Part shown: positions 22,844 to 35,126 of the stretch, in pieces | Numbering within the stretch: position 1 is the first letter of the stretch | Layout of the letters: the number at the start of each line of letters is the position of its first letter | NCBI GenBank assembly: GCA_026315105.1 | Contig: CM048744.1 | Location: forward strand, 367,929,159-367,993,158 | Origin: Locusta migratoria | Lineage: Eukaryota > Arthropoda > Insecta > Orthoptera > Acrididae | Reading direction: 5' to 3' | Length of the DNA: 64,000 nt | The notes under the pieces: model-generated | What the model saw: the letters and a program-made list of their open reading frames with translations, nothing else | Databases searched by the model: none | What the model was told of the DNA's origin: nothing | Made by a program: the position numbers and the translations under genes

Positions 22844-23085
22844 TGCTTAGATAGCCTAATTGGTTAATGCGACCGCTGGTCCGAAGCGAGACTTCCGGGT
22901 TGGAATCCCGGTCCCTACGCTCGGGGGTTTGAATCCCCCCTCGGGCATGGATATTTGTGCCGTCCTAGTTCGTAAGTAGTTCATAAGTATTTTGTTAGTT
23001 TAGGGACTGATGACCCCGTAGTTAAGTCCCATAAGCTTTACAAACATTTGAACATTTGAATCCCGGTCCAGCACATGTTTTCAAC
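22844..23085 (+). mobile_element. tRNA-like SINE interrupted by another SINE
   Basis: The head has AGATAGCCTAATTGGTTAA and the B box GGTTGGAATCC. It breaks at 22914 and resumes at 23058 with GAATCCCGGTCCAGCACATG. The insertion lies inside the B-box arm, so this copy lost its internal promoter. Confidence 0.7.
22915..23057 (+). mobile_element. SINE family A, 5'-truncated, nested
   Basis: Starts in mid-head (CTACGCTCGGGGG), keeps the B box GGTTTGAATCC and tail, and ends AACATTT. A perfect 12 bp target duplication GAATCCCGGTCC lies at 22903-22914 and 23058-23069. Confidence 0.93.
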
Positions 23086-23401
23086 TTGGCCATTAAATTT
23101 TTTTCAATGCCCCGAAACGGTCGAAATGTTTCTATTTTCCTATTTCGTCATTGATAATTGCCTGTCTTCCAGACACAATTGCATTTTTCCTGGCAAATGT
23201 TTAGCTCTGAAGGAAGTTAACCAAAAATACTTCTATTTTTATGAATGCGCTATTAACAATTTCGAACACGTTTTTTCTCCTAAACAGGATTTACAATCTG
23301 AGTGTTAGGTAACTAGTAACATGTTTAAATAAAATTCATTGTTAGTCACATGAGTTCCGTGTTAATTAATGAGTTAACTACCATCTGAATTAACAGCAAA
23401 A
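23086..23401. other. Unassigned AT-rich DNA
   Basis: Nothing recognised. Confidence 0.5.
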
Positions 23402-23410
23402 AATTTACTC

Positions 23411-23612
23411 AAATGTTCCAATTTTTTGTAAATCTATGGGACTTCACTGCTTGTTGATTAGTCCCCGCCTACAAACTACCTAAACCAAGTTACACTAATC
23501 TAACGACAATACGTACACCTATGCCCGAGAAGGGACTCGAACCCCCGACGGCGAACGGCCGCGTGCACCGCAGCACGACGCCTCAGTGCGCACGACTATT
23601 CCTCCGCGGCAT
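23411..23612 (-). mobile_element. SINE family A, full length, diverged, minus strand
   Basis: Minus strand: GCCGCGGAGGAATAGTCG, B box GGTTCGAGTCC, CATAGGTGTACG, then an altered tail. Direct repeats AATTTACTC lie at 23402-23410 and 23613-23621. Confidence 0.85.
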
Positions 23613-23621
23613 AATTTACTC

Positions 23622-25215
23622 CTTCTCCTATGCTAGGTTTATGAGTGTTTCCCTGGCGAAATAATATGTAGATCGGACAAGAAACGCAAGAGAGATGTTG
23701 TAATACTACTTAAATTCACTTTAGGAAACTGATGCTTCTGCTTGACATCTAAATGTTTGGAACGACGCGATGAATGATCGGATGTGGAGGCAGGAGGGGC
23801 GTTCAGCCAGCCATTGAGAATGGCGTAAATTAATGCCGAAACTGTCTTCAGTTTTAAGCGTATAGAATTTTGTTGGGAATACAAATTGCTACCAGATCAA
23901 TAAGGGAAGAAGCAAATCGAGGACCAGTCAATAAGTGGGTGTAACTTCTTTTATTAATAGTAACGGGGTGCATTTCATTTAACAATAACTTACATTGATT
24001 ATCACAAGACTGGATCCAGTTAAAGATGCATAATTAAAACAATCTGTTGCTGTGTAGTGAATGGTTCTGGATGTACCACTTTTTTTTAAAGATGGTTTTC
24101 TCCAGCGATTTCTTCTCTGGTGAGACTGCACGGTATAAATTTTATTTCTTTATAAATTTCAAACTCTTCTTTTTTGTCGGCGCCCTTCTTATATATCGTT
24201 CGGAAGTTGCATCTTCGATGGGCAACAGCATTTCTAAATTACACTACAGGAAGTAAAAAAAACACACAACCTATTTTTATGAGTAGACCTATGTCATGAC
24301 TTTTCGAAAATGTTGCTAGGCAGATACCTAACAGCACAGCTTCAGTTTCTCCAAGTGAAACAAGCAGCACTACATTTACAGTACAACTGGCCAACCCATT
24401 ACTGCATTTTCTAGAAGCAGACTTGTCACGATCATTCGGTATGTTACTCGTAAAAAATGTTTACGTCGACAACGCTGAATTCTTTAGAAATCATAAAACT
24501 TGATGGAAGAAAGGACACAGTTGTCCAATGCACTGCGCCATCATTCAACCCGCCACTTCGCAGCGGTCGTCATCAGACATTTAACACTGTTTAACAAAAC
24601 GAGAAAGAGGAAAGCGCGGCCTTGAGCAGGCGTTTCCAGTGTCGTGACCTCTGCCTGCCATGTTTACCGCAGGCCCAACAAAACAACGAGACCCAGCTGT
24701 GGCCTTCCCATTGAGACCCCAAGCGCCTGTCAGCCAGGGAAATAAAAAGCCTAAGTGGACGCACAGTGTAATTCCGCCGGGGGCGACGTGTGTCGCGAAA
24801 CTCTCCTAACTACCTGCGGAGCTGGTGATACGATAGCGTAAGCACTCCAACGGAGGAAGGCTGTTGTCGGAAACCAGAGACCACAGCCACAACTGACACT
24901 GCTGCAAAGATGGCGGAGACAGTACTTCGAGTAATTAATAGGCTATTGTTTATTGTTTAGCTATTTGCCCATTCACAAACCTAAGTTACAAAAAATATTT
25001 TCTACAAAATCTCAATCAAACGCAGTTTCCTTACCAGTACATACGTTAAATAAGCCACATAATATGACCATTATGAATTTTAAGCAATATCAAACTATCA
25101 AACGTGAAGGCCACAGAAGCTAAGTATTATAAAGACAGCGGATAAAAAGGGATCCGTTCTGATTTCATCCTGTTCCACTTCCACTGGTAATAATCGCCTG
25201 CCCAAGTTCGTCACG
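23622..25215. other. Unassigned
   Basis: 1.6 kb without recognised element, tRNA box or domain. GC content rises moderately at 24600-24860. Confidence 0.5.
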
Positions 25216-25227
25216 TTCTTATTAAAT

Positions 25228-25415
25228 GCTTGGAAATCTATCGGACCAAACTGCGTGGTCATCAGTCCGTAGCTTACAAACTACTTACACCAAGGTAAAC
25301 TAACCTAAGGACAACACGCCCACCCATGCCCCAGGGAGGACTCGAACCTCCGACGGCGAGCAACCGCGCGCTTCGCAGCGAGGCGCCTTAGACCGCTCGG
25401 CTACTTCACCGCGGT
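25228..25415 (-). mobile_element. SINE family B, minus strand
   Basis: Complete head with B box GGTTCGAGTCC, CATGGGTGGG and tail; the last few 3' bases are lost. Direct repeats ACGTTCTTATTA and ACATTCTTATTA (25213-25224 and 25416-25427) flank it with one mismatch. Confidence 0.88.
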
Positions 25416-25529
25416 ACATTCTTATTACAACTGCATTCTTCGGGATAACCATTTTTTTCATATTGTCTTTTATTACATCTTTATGTTCTTTCGGCAAAAA
25501 GTCTTCTCTTTATCAGCTCTCAGTATAAA

Positions 25530-25640
25530 AAAAATATTCAAATATTTGTAAACCCTTGGAAAAAAAATGTCTGTTGTCATCCAGCCCTAGACTTACCAAC
25601 CGCTTTAAGTAACTTAAACCTATAGGCTAGAACGGCATGG
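25530..25640 (-). mobile_element. Degenerate SINE fragment
   Basis: ATTCAAATATTTGTAAACCC and later CCAGCCCTAGACTTACCAAC follow the complement of the shared tail with many changes; the head is lost. Confidence 0.5.
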
Positions 25641-25851
25641 CCATTCCCGCGCCATTTCTGAGGAATGTGTTTACGTAGTACCGACAAAAAACAAAGACGC
25701 AAAGAATTAGGAAAGCAGCTGTTTCAACCTGTAGGTTTGTATATAGAACACGTATTAAGTTATGTTGTTTGTTAAAAATCAGGTTATAGAACATTACCGC
25801 ATAAAAACTTCACCCTATCCACATACCAATATAGCACCGTATGTAACGGAA

Positions 25852-26062
25852 GGAAGGTTAGGGTTTAACGTCGCGTCGACAGCTTCGTCATTCGAGGTGG
25901 GGCTTACGCTTGGATTGTTTGGGGAATGAAATCGGCCGTGCCCATTAGCCTGGAGTGATTTAGGGAAATCACGGAAACCTAAGTCAGGATGGCTGGATGT
26001 GCATTTGAACCACCATCCTCCCGAATGCGAGTCCAGTGTATTACCAATGCGTCACCTCGTAT
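25852..26062 (-). mobile_element. SINE, GCGCCACCTCGC-headed family, copy 1
   Basis: On the minus strand it begins with a tRNA-like head (GGTGACGCATTGGTAATAC, TGGACTCGCATTCGGGAGG) and a weak B box, followed by CATCCTGACTTAGG, CCGTGATTTCCCTAAATC and TGTCGACGCGACGTTAAACC. The same order of blocks occurs at 46360-46595. The anticodon-loop region suggests an Ala-type (CGC) ancestor, which is tentative. Confidence 0.8.
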
Positions 26063-27291
26063 ATAAATGAAACCTGCAAATTGGACATCAATTTACAATG
26101 TAGCATATTATAATAGTTACATATGAATGAATCAAAGTTACAAATGCGAGCAATTGGCCCAGATTTGTCGTCTTAATAATTAATAAAAGTTTCATTTCTT
26201 TCGTTCCGCATCATTTACACATGTGCAACGACACAACATAATCGCGTTTAACAACGTCGCTCTCTACATTAATGTATCTAGTACGGGGGTTTTACCCCTG
26301 GTTGCCAACATTTTAACTGCTTTTCAGAGTCGCTAACAGCACTGCATTAGATGGGAGATAAAGAGTCATTGTGAATTAAGACTTCACAGTAAAATTAATT
26401 TTTGTAGTACAATCAGTGATGTTGCTACGGCGTTTTGAAGTAATAAATGACTAGCAGCTTTAATACTCGCGGGCCAAAAAAGAAAAGCAATAAGTTATTG
26501 GTTGGCGTATGATTGCGAGAGTCGCGTGGCCGTAGGTATATGAAAGAAAAAAAGTGCCAGAGGAGAACCTGACGAGGCACGATCCGGTTGGCCTTTCATC
26601 GCGACAGCGCGCTGAGTAAGGAATGCGGTTCGCAGATGACGGCCTGATGAATTACAAGACACCAGAGGGAATATCTCAGGGGTCAAGAACACGATCTCCG
26701 TTCGCCCTGACCAAGCGCAATCTTTATTTAACATCACTGCTGAGAAAAACAAAAGATAATGGTTTGTGTTTCCTCGTGAGTGAAGTCGAGCACTGTGGTG
26801 AGGAAAGCTTGCCTGTGTTATCACTGCGTAAAACACTGGATTGTATGAGAAGATTACAGCGTCAGAAACCCCCGGCTGTATACACTCGCGATAATGTTGT
26901 TTGTAAGACAAACTAATTCACGTAAGAGAAAGAAAAACGTTAAGTTCCAACTAGCAACACAACAGTCAATAACAAGGGAAAGCACAAGCTTGATTGCGTT
27001 AACAACAGTGTCATCGAGACACTGTGTAATCTCACAAGGAAAGCGAATGGGACGGGGAAATAGGATGCAGTACGCAACTCTAGACCGTTTTCGAGAAAAC
27101 GGAGTTCTAAATTTATAGGCGTGCATATGGATACTATTTGTGCTTTCAAGTCTCAGTGTCCATATTTATGCACCATAGAGTGCCACATGACAAATAAATC
27201 ACTCGCCAAGCCTTTTCCTCACGTCTTTATCCAATTTGCTACATAATAATCTCTTTCTGTATAATTCCTCCTTTGCTATAGCAATGGATGT
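26063..27291. other. Unassigned
   Basis: Overlapping open frames of 97-138 aa on both strands at 26495-26916 show no domain and are probably incidental. Confidence 0.45.
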
Positions 27292-29332
27292 TTGAACTTT
27301 CTTATGGCAGCTCAGAACTTTAATCATCATACTCCCAAGATATTTAAAACAAAAGAGGAATGGGTAGCATTGAGAGATGAAATAGTGAAGGCAGCAGAGG
27401 ACAAAATAGGTAGAAAGTCAAGACCTACAAAAAATCCTTGGATATCACAGGAAATACTACACTTAATTGATGAAAGGAGAAAATATAAAAATGCAGTAAA
27501 TGAAACAGGCAAAATGGAGTACAGACGACTAAAAAATGAGATTGACAGGAAGTGCAAAATGGCTAAGCAGGAGTGGCTAGAAGCCAAATGCAAATCTGTA
27601 GAAGAATGTATAACAAGGGGAAAAGTAGATACCGCCTACAGGAAAATAAGAGACATTTGGGGACAAGAAAAGCAACTCTACGAACATCAGGAACTCGGAT
27701 GGGAAACCAGTTCTCAGCAAAGAAGGGAAAGCTGAAAGGTGGAAAGAGTACATAGAGCAGCTCTACAAAGGAAACGAACTTAGAGACGATGTTGTAGGAA
27801 GGGAAGAGGAAGTACATCAAGATGAAATAGGATATACTATACTGAGAGATGAATTTGACAGAGTCTTGAAAGACCTAGGTCGGAACAAGGCCCCAGGAGT
27901 AGATGACATACCCTCAGAGCTACTAAAGTCTCTGGGAGAGCCAACCCTGACGAGACTATTTGAACTGGTGTGTAGGATGTATGAGACAGGCGAAATGCCC
28001 TCAGACTTCAAGAAAAATGTAATAATCCCCATTCCAAAGAAATCAGGCGCAGACAGGTGTGAAAATTACAGAGCCATCAGTCTGATAAGCCATGGCTGCA
28101 AAATTTTAACACGAATTATCTACAGGAGAATGGAAAAGCTGGTAGAAACTGACCTCGGGGAAGATCAGTTTGGATTCAGGAGGAACGTAGGAACCCGGGA
28201 GGCAATACTCACTTTACGAGTTATCTCAGAAGATAGATTAAGGAAAGGCAAACCTACATTTTTAGCTTTTGTAGATTTGGAGAAATCATTTGACAATGTT
28301 GACTGGAATACACTCTTTCAAATTCTGAAGTCATTAGGGGTAAAATATAGGGAAAGGAGAGTTATTTACAACTTGTACAAAAGCCAGACCGCAGTTATTA
28401 GACTCGAAGGGCATGAAAGGGAAGCATCAGTTGGGAAGGGTGTAAGACAGGGTTGTAGCCTTTCTCAGATGTTATTCAATTTGTACATCGAGCAGGCGGT
28501 GAAGGAAAGCAAGGAAAAATTTGGAATAGGGATTAAAGTTCAGGGGGAAGAATTAAAAACATTGTGTTTTGCCAATGACATAGTAATTCTGTCAGATACA
28601 GCAAAGGACCTGGAAAAGCAATTTAACGGAGTGGACAGTGTGCTGAAAGGTGCTTATAAGATGAACATTAACAAGAGCAAAACAAAAATAATGGAATGCG
28701 GTCTTAGAAAATCAGGCGATGCTGAAGGAATTAGATTAGGTAACGAAGCAATAAAGGAGGTAGATGAATTTTGTTACTTGGGCAGTAAAATAACAAATGA
28801 TGGTCACAGTACAGAGGATATAAAATGCAGAATGGCAATGGAAATAAAAGCATTTTTGAAAAAGAGAAATTTGCTAACATCGAATATTAATTTATGGGTA
28901 AAGAAGTCTTTTCTGAAGGCATTTGTGTGGAGTGTTGCCTTGTACGGGAGTGAAACATGGACGATAAGCAGTGCGGACAGGAAGAGAATAGAGGCTTTTG
29001 AAATGTGGTGCTACAGAAGAATGCTGAAGATTAGGTGGGTAGATCGCATAACTAATGAAGAGGTACTGAACAGAATTGGTGAGAAAAGGAATTTTTGGCA
29101 TACCCTGACTAAAAGAAGGGATCGCTTGGTAGGACACATTCTTAGACATCGGGGAATTGTAAATTTAGCATTGGAGGGAAGCGTGTGGGGTAAAAATCGC
29201 AGAGGGAGACCAAGAGACGCGTATAGTAAGCAGATTCAAGTGGATTTGGGTTGCCGTTCTTATGAGGAGATGAAAAGGCTTGCTCAGGATAGAGTAGGGT
29301 GGAGAGCTGCATCAAACCAGTCTCCGGACTGA
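27292..29332 (+). pseudogene. RTE-like LINE reverse transcriptase, 5'-truncated, frameshifted
   Basis: Two long frames together cover the region between endonuclease and reverse transcriptase, the reverse transcriptase and the C-terminus. Frame 1 (27292-27735) gives the linker, including NPWISQEILHLIDERRKYKN. A one-base shift near 27680-27697 moves to frame 2, which runs open to the stop at 29330-29332. Within the 488-residue piece starting at 27866, motif A is AFVDLEKSFDNVDW (134-147), motif B GVRQGCSLSQMLFNLYIE (192-209) and motif C is FAND at 235-238 instead of FADD, so a catalytic Asp is lost. The C-terminus has ALYGSETWTI, FEMWCYRRM and NRRGRPR, as in RTE-type elements. The endonuclease domain is missing. 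The 3' end has a short CAACAACA tail. Confidence 0.85.
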
Positions 29333-32183
29333 AGACCATAACAACAACATTATTATGGTGACATACAGCGCATATACGAACACCGAGTTTCTTAAAGTGC
29401 ATGGTTTCTTCAATGTTTCTACTGCGAAATCTATACGGTTTACGTTCATAATTGGTTCAGTGTCATCATACTATTTTGTGGCGTACCCTGTATATTGAAG
29501 CATATCCCTGAATATTGATGCATGCGACTGATAATGTAAGATTGAATTTTTTTTACGCAGTCTTCTCTTAAAACTACTACTTTGTCACTTTATACGGATT
29601 TTTAACAACCCGTAACAATGAACGTTGCAGAGCTGCACCAATGGAGTACATGTTGAAGAAATTACTTTAATATTGGACGTTGACAGACACTCCCTACCTT
29701 GAAAAATATCGCCGCACAAAACCGGGTTCATTGCCCCCCCTCATGAATCCAGGAGCACATTAAATTGCTTCAAGACGAAGATTAGAATTCTTTGATAATG
29801 TGACTTTGCAGCTCACAACTATAAAAATACCATTTATTTGCATTTGAGCTACGCTACTTGAATTAATTATTTCCAAATGTTATTTGAAGACCGCGGACGA
29901 TTTAAGGAATATTAACGTTCCTGTCCGTGCAGCATAGTAACGCAACAAAGCATCTGTTGCTCTACGGTACACAAAAAAGCAAAAAAAAAAGTTATAGGGA
30001 GTGTGAGCGCAACCAATTAAGGGACAATGTGCATCGCACTCCGTACTAGAGGAACAAGCTCCACACAATGAACTATTAAACAGTGCCATCAGTCGGACAG
30101 AGCAACGCGATGTCGCGTCATCATCGTCTCATCAATGAAAGCTGGTGTCCGGGAGCATGGTTAGAATGACACTGCCCTGACAATCATGCTGGGAATTTCC
30201 AAACTGATGTCACAAATTGCTAACGGTTGCTCATGGCGTAGAAGTTTTATCAACTGGAGCCTCAAAACATATTGATTTTTCTGAAAGACCGCTTATCCTG
30301 ATGTGTGCGATTCTTTCAAACGGGGAGATATAAGTTCAGCGCTCGTGGCAACAAAGCGATTATAAATCCAGGAAATTCATCGTTCACCGAAAATCTGACG
30401 GCGCTCTTAGAACATGCATTAAAAACGCGGCATTTATTCTTAAAGCACAGAAAACTAAAGTGTGCGTGCCTTCAAGTAAAGAGGTGAAATTCCCAACTAC
30501 AAGCTTTATGTCTACTACACTTTCACTTGCTTATATCTTATATGTCTTGGATGGAAAAGAAATGATGCGGATCACTACAGTTTACGCCTATGAAGTTATT
30601 TAAGAGTTCTAATGAACACACTTTTCATTACATGTGTCTGCTTCTGAAAGACAAGACAGTGTAGGGCTGCGTTCATATTAATATGTGCACGTTGCTTGGT
30701 CGGGCTATGCTAAGATGCCATTCACTTCCGTTGAACATCGTGTATTTTAGGTCTCATACTGGGTAAAAAGCAAAAGTATTGTCCGTTCACTTTCTAAACT
30801 GTCATCTCCGGCGACTTTTGAGAGTCGATATTTCGATGAAACACTAATGACTGTCTTACGAGTTCGTAACGACATTGGCTTGTTTACGACAGCTACCAAC
30901 CACTATTTTGAGGTTCTCGCAGCTATATTGTTTTGCAATGTTCTGATTGGTGGTTTGCTGTTCATAACATCCAAAATAAGTATACATTTATCAAAAGTAT
31001 TTGAAACCTGTATTACTAACTGCTAATAAAGGTGCACGCAGAAGACGTTTCCAGATTAAGCGAAATCAGAGAAAGATTAAACAACTGAATGTTTTATGAA
31101 TAAAACAAAATGTATAATATAAAAGGGGAGATATTAAGAATTGAGACACGTTGCTTTTGAGTTTGTCAATAATACATTTCATTTGTGAAACGTATTTTGA
31201 AGCAAAGAGTCAACATGCTCTCAAATTCAAACTACATTTACAGTAATATAACATTCGTCTCATGTCGATCTCGATATGTTACAATATTAAAACACATTGT
31301 TAATATGTAAGTATGACGAAGTATGACAGCTTGGGAGTTGTAAACGGTGGGCGACAGTCTTCTAACAAAATAAAACATTCACATATTCAGCAAAAATCAC
31401 TCCCAGGTCCTTCAAGATATAACAGTATTTCTGGACATAAATACTAGCTACGCTTCAATAAAGGAACAACTGAAATGAAATCTTCACAACTTGGTTACTT
31501 CATTATACTACCAGAATATACCACAATTTCAACAGAAATTCAAAACATAACTATCAATTTCGAAGCGCAAGCCAACACTGACAACTGACAACCTGCTAGA
31601 GCCGAGCTCTCGCTTATGAACAAAAGATCCCAAGTCTTTGCTCACAGATAAAGAACATTACCTCAGCAAGGAGGTTAATGTGCGTTCTGCGCACATAATT
31701 TACCTTTGACATGTCACTGGGAAAGCTTCATCGTAAACAAAATCATTATAACGAAATACATGAATATACAAATGTTCAAAATATTACAGATTTACGGAAT
31801 GAAAGATGTTGTACAGTGCAATTAAACATGAGTAAAGTGGTAGTTATATAAGATATTAGAACAAAGTTACCAATAACCTGCAAATATGTATACATAATTG
31901 TTACATCTTATTGCGAGGGAAAACAATAATAGCATTTACCATAAGCGTTTGAGGTATTCTGTTCATAGGATGCAATATCCACGTAAGTAAATATTACATA
32001 ATGAGTAAGTATTACAGTGATTCCACTCTAATTATAAATTTATATTATGTAAGTGTATTGCGAAAGACCAATGTTGGATTATATTCCTGCAATGATAGGT
32101 ATAGTCACTTTCTAAAAAAAAGGGCTATGTATCATAAAAAGGTTGGATACGCCGAAACATCTGTCAGTACCGATTGAGGCCAT
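29333..32183. other. Unassigned AT-rich DNA, 2.85 kb
   Basis: The largest stretch with no recognised element. It begins with the short LINE tail (CAACAACATTATTATGG). No coding domain, tRNA box or inverted termini were seen by eye. Confidence 0.5.
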
Positions 32184-32196
32184 TCGACTTAAATCG

Positions 32197-32320
32197 TTCA
32201 AATGTTTGTAAATCTATCGGACCAAACTGCGTGGTCATCAGTCCGCAGCTTTCAAACTACTTAAACCTAGGTAAACTAACCTAAGGACAAACACACACAC
32301 GCCCATGCCACAGGGAGGAC
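32197..32320 (-). mobile_element. SINE family B, 5'-truncated
   Basis: Tail and body present; the tRNA-like head stops just before the B box. A perfect 13 bp target duplication TCGACTTAAATCG lies at 32184-32196 and 32321-32333, so truncation occurred during insertion. Confidence 0.93.
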
Positions 32321-32333
32321 TCGACTTAAATCG

Positions 32334-33180
32334 GACTTGACTATCACCGTGCCGGGGCTCTTTAGAAAGTTAACAAACTACGATGGTGTATAGGCCAAGA
32401 TCGCTATCTAGAAAAGAATAACTCGGCATAATTTTACTATCGCGATTCCACCCGTCTGCTTCGACCCAAGACGCCACGAGCATTTCGGAAGACCCGTATT
32501 TCAGCCGTAATAATGTATCAATTTATTAGTATTTTAAATTTGTGCACTCAGTAAAAGTAACTGCCCTCGTAGAACGAACAGCTCGCCACCACATAGCCTA
32601 CTACACAACAAGCGGATGAGACGGGTCAAAGCCGACGGGTGGAAACGAGTCCTATCAATGTCCCGATCTCTCGGCACAACCGTATGTCTACGCAATACAC
32701 GTGAGCCAGTAAATGTGTTTCTTTATTGACAAGCAGCCAGTGGAGAGCAGGTGCAGGGTGGAGGACGGACGCGACCTTATTGCGGGCTATTTGGGAATGT
32801 GGCACGGCGCGCCTATTTCTGGGGGCGACCGGAACACAACACAGCGGGCGCCGCCAGCTGAGCGCCGCTTCCGCTGCCGCCACACTTCTACAGCCCACAG
32901 CTACACTCCCCCTTCGGTTACACTACATATCGCGACACTCAAAAACAGCGACAAAGCTGACTGCACCGTGGCACGGAGCGACACTTGCAAAACTCTACTG
33001 CCCTTCTCTGCACTAGGACTGATCACGTGACAGCGCTGCTAAAGCACACCAACTAAATACAGCTTTCCGAAATTTCTTCACCGAACAACATTACGTCAAT
33101 ACGACACATTACGAATGGAGAACAGATGCCGCCACGAGTAGCATAAAGTAGGTACCCTCGGAGTTGTGAAGCAGCTTAAA
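32334..33180. other. Unassigned; GC-rich patch at 32740-32900
   Basis: Two overlapping plus frames of about 100 aa (32713-33030) cross the GC-rich patch and resemble no known domain. Confidence 0.4.
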
Positions 33181-33324
33181 TCGCTAAAACAATAATACAT
33201 CTTCTGGTCCAGATTATATTGTGTAAGTCCTCATCAGAGTATGCTGATGTAATAGTCCAGATAACGTCATCTGGTGTAATAATCCCTTACTTTTAACATA
33301 AACAATCACTCGCTTAAAGAAGGA

Positions 33325-33536
33325 GCGCCGGCCGCTGTGGCCGAGGGGACTGAGGCGCTCCAGTCACGGCCTGCACGGCCACTACGGTCGGGGGTTCGAA
33401 TCCCCCCTCGGGCATGGATATTTGTGCCGTCCTAGTTCGTAAGTAGTTCATAACTAGTTTGTAAGCTTAGGGACTGATAACCCCGTAGTTAAGTCCCATA
33501 AGTTCTACAAACATATGAACATTTTGAAAGAAGGAC
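33325..33536 (+). mobile_element. SINE family A, full length, inside LINE relic
   Basis: Complete head with B box GGTTCGAATCC, CATGGATATTTGTGCCGTC and tail. Target duplication AAAGAAGGA at 33316-33324 and 33537-33545. Confidence 0.94.
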
Positions 33537-33770
33537 CTCTATCCGAATACTGGAAAGTTGCAAGGGTCACACCGATAACCTAAGAGACGTACTATCATTT
33601 ATCAAATGAATTATACACCTGTATCATTGATTCGATGTGCAGCAGGGTTTTGTAACGGATACTGTATTCAAATATTGACAATCACCTTGCAGAAAACGAA
33701 CTATTGACTCAAGGTCAACACGGATTTCGAAAATACCGTCCTTGAGAAAACAATAATTAGCTCTTTATTC

Positions 33771-33968
33771 CCGGCCGCGGTGGCCGAGGGGACTGAGGCG
33801 CGCCAGTCACGGTCTGCACGGCCACTACGGTCGGGGGTTCGAATCCCCCCCTCAGGCATGGATATTTGTGCCGTCCTTAGTGTTAGCTATTTCGAAAGTA
33901 ATTTGTAAGTTTAGGGACTGATGACCCCGTAGTTAAGTCCCATAAGCTACACAAACATTTGAATTTGA
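33771..33968 (+). mobile_element. SINE family A, full length, inside LINE relic
   Basis: Complete head and tail, inserted about 240 bp downstream of the previous SINE in the same orientation. A perfect 12 bp target duplication AGCTCTTTATTC lies at 33759-33770 and 33969-33980. Confidence 0.95.
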
Positions 33969-34694
33969 AGCTCTTTATTCACGTGTGATGATTACTATCT
34001 CAAACTGATTTCATATTTCTACATTTCCAGAAGGCTTTTGATACGGTACCTCAGAAACGGCTTTTAATCAAATTGCGTCATTATAGAGCATTACCTACAG
34101 TATGTGTTGGTTTCTTGATTTTTCTACCAGCAAGAGCACAGTTCGTATAATTTGAGGAATACGACAAACACATAGGTGTACCAGCGTGTCCCAGGGTAGT
34201 GTTATTGGTTCTCTGTTGTTCCTTATCTATGCAAACGATCTGGGAGAAAATCTGAGCAGTCCTCTTAGGTTGTTCGGATATGATAGCGTTTGTAATCTAG
34301 TAAAGTAAGAAGATCAAAAGCAACTCTAGAAACATTCACATATTTGCATGTTGCAAAAATTACTTATTTTCTCTAAATGATTAAGTGTGACGACGTCCAC
34401 AAAAGTACTTAAAGGATTCCCGTAAACTTATACGATAAACAATCAATCCGGACGTCTGCAAGTAAATATCTAGGAATTACTATTACGACAGCAAAATTTG
34501 AAAGAAAACTCAGACAATGCCGTGGAGAATTCTAACTAAAATGTGCGTTTTACTGGCAGAAAGCTTAGAAGAAAAGAATTCGAGACTGCATACACTACAC
34601 TGGTCTCTTTTCAATTACTGCCGCGCAGTGTGGGATATAATTGACGAGGCCATCGAAAGAGTACAGCCAATATTAGCTCGATTTGTATTATTCA

Positions 34695-34699
<5 letters not shown>

Positions 34700-34771
<72 letters not shown>
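34700..34771. repeat. (GA)n microsatellite
   Basis: About 36 uninterrupted GA units within the LINE/Tc1 debris. Confidence 0.97.
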
Positions 34772-34773
<2 letters not shown>

Positions 34774-34864
34774 GAAGTATAATGTGGACTCCAATATACA
34801 TAGCGAGGAATGATCAACAAAGTTGTCTACATTAAAAAAGTGTGTGACGTGTTGGAGTCGATTT

Positions 34865-35070
34865 GCAGTAAAATGTGGAAAAATCTCGACGGTAACTGTG
34901 GAACGACTGGCTCGGGATACACCACCGCTAGTACACCAGACCAACTTTGGCAATATGTGGAAGCAGTATGGTCTGCTATGTCCCAAGAACACATCCAGAG
35001 CCTTTGATTCGAAGTCGAGGTGTGTAGCAGAGATTATAGCCAGCAATGACGGCGACACTACTGCTTTTAC
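34865..35070 (+). pseudogene. Tc1-like transposase relic, C-terminal end
   Basis: The plus frame reads STPDQLWQYVEAVWSAMSQE, then HIQSL and, after a one-base shift, FDSKSRCVAEIIASNDG. This is the usual Tc1-like C-terminus (DELW...W...P...IQ-x-L-x-DSMPRR-x-x-A-V-I). The preceding nucleotides (GGAACGACTGGCTCGGGATAC) align with the relics at 17785 and 48570. Confidence 0.7.
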
Positions 35071-35126
35071 CACCTTCCTCAATTCACACAGGACTGCATT
35101 TACAATGTCGCGATCGTTGTAGAACC

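Larger units (their letters stand above)
33181..34699 (+). pseudogene. CR1-like LINE reverse transcriptase relic, split by two SINEs
   Basis: Scattered reverse transcriptase blocks appear in order on the plus strand: SSGPD (near 33200), EYWKVARVTPI (near 33547), LLTQGQHGFRK (near 33706), FQKAFDTVPQKRLL (34025-34066), QGSVIGSLLFLIYANDL (34192-34242), then LFGYDS in place of LFADD, and AVWDIIDEAIERVQ near the C-terminus (about 34625-34668). This order and wording fit the CR1/L2 group of non-LTR retrotransposons. Many stops and frameshifts make it long dead. SINEs at 33325 and 33771 and the GA array at 34700 interrupt it. Confidence 0.65.
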
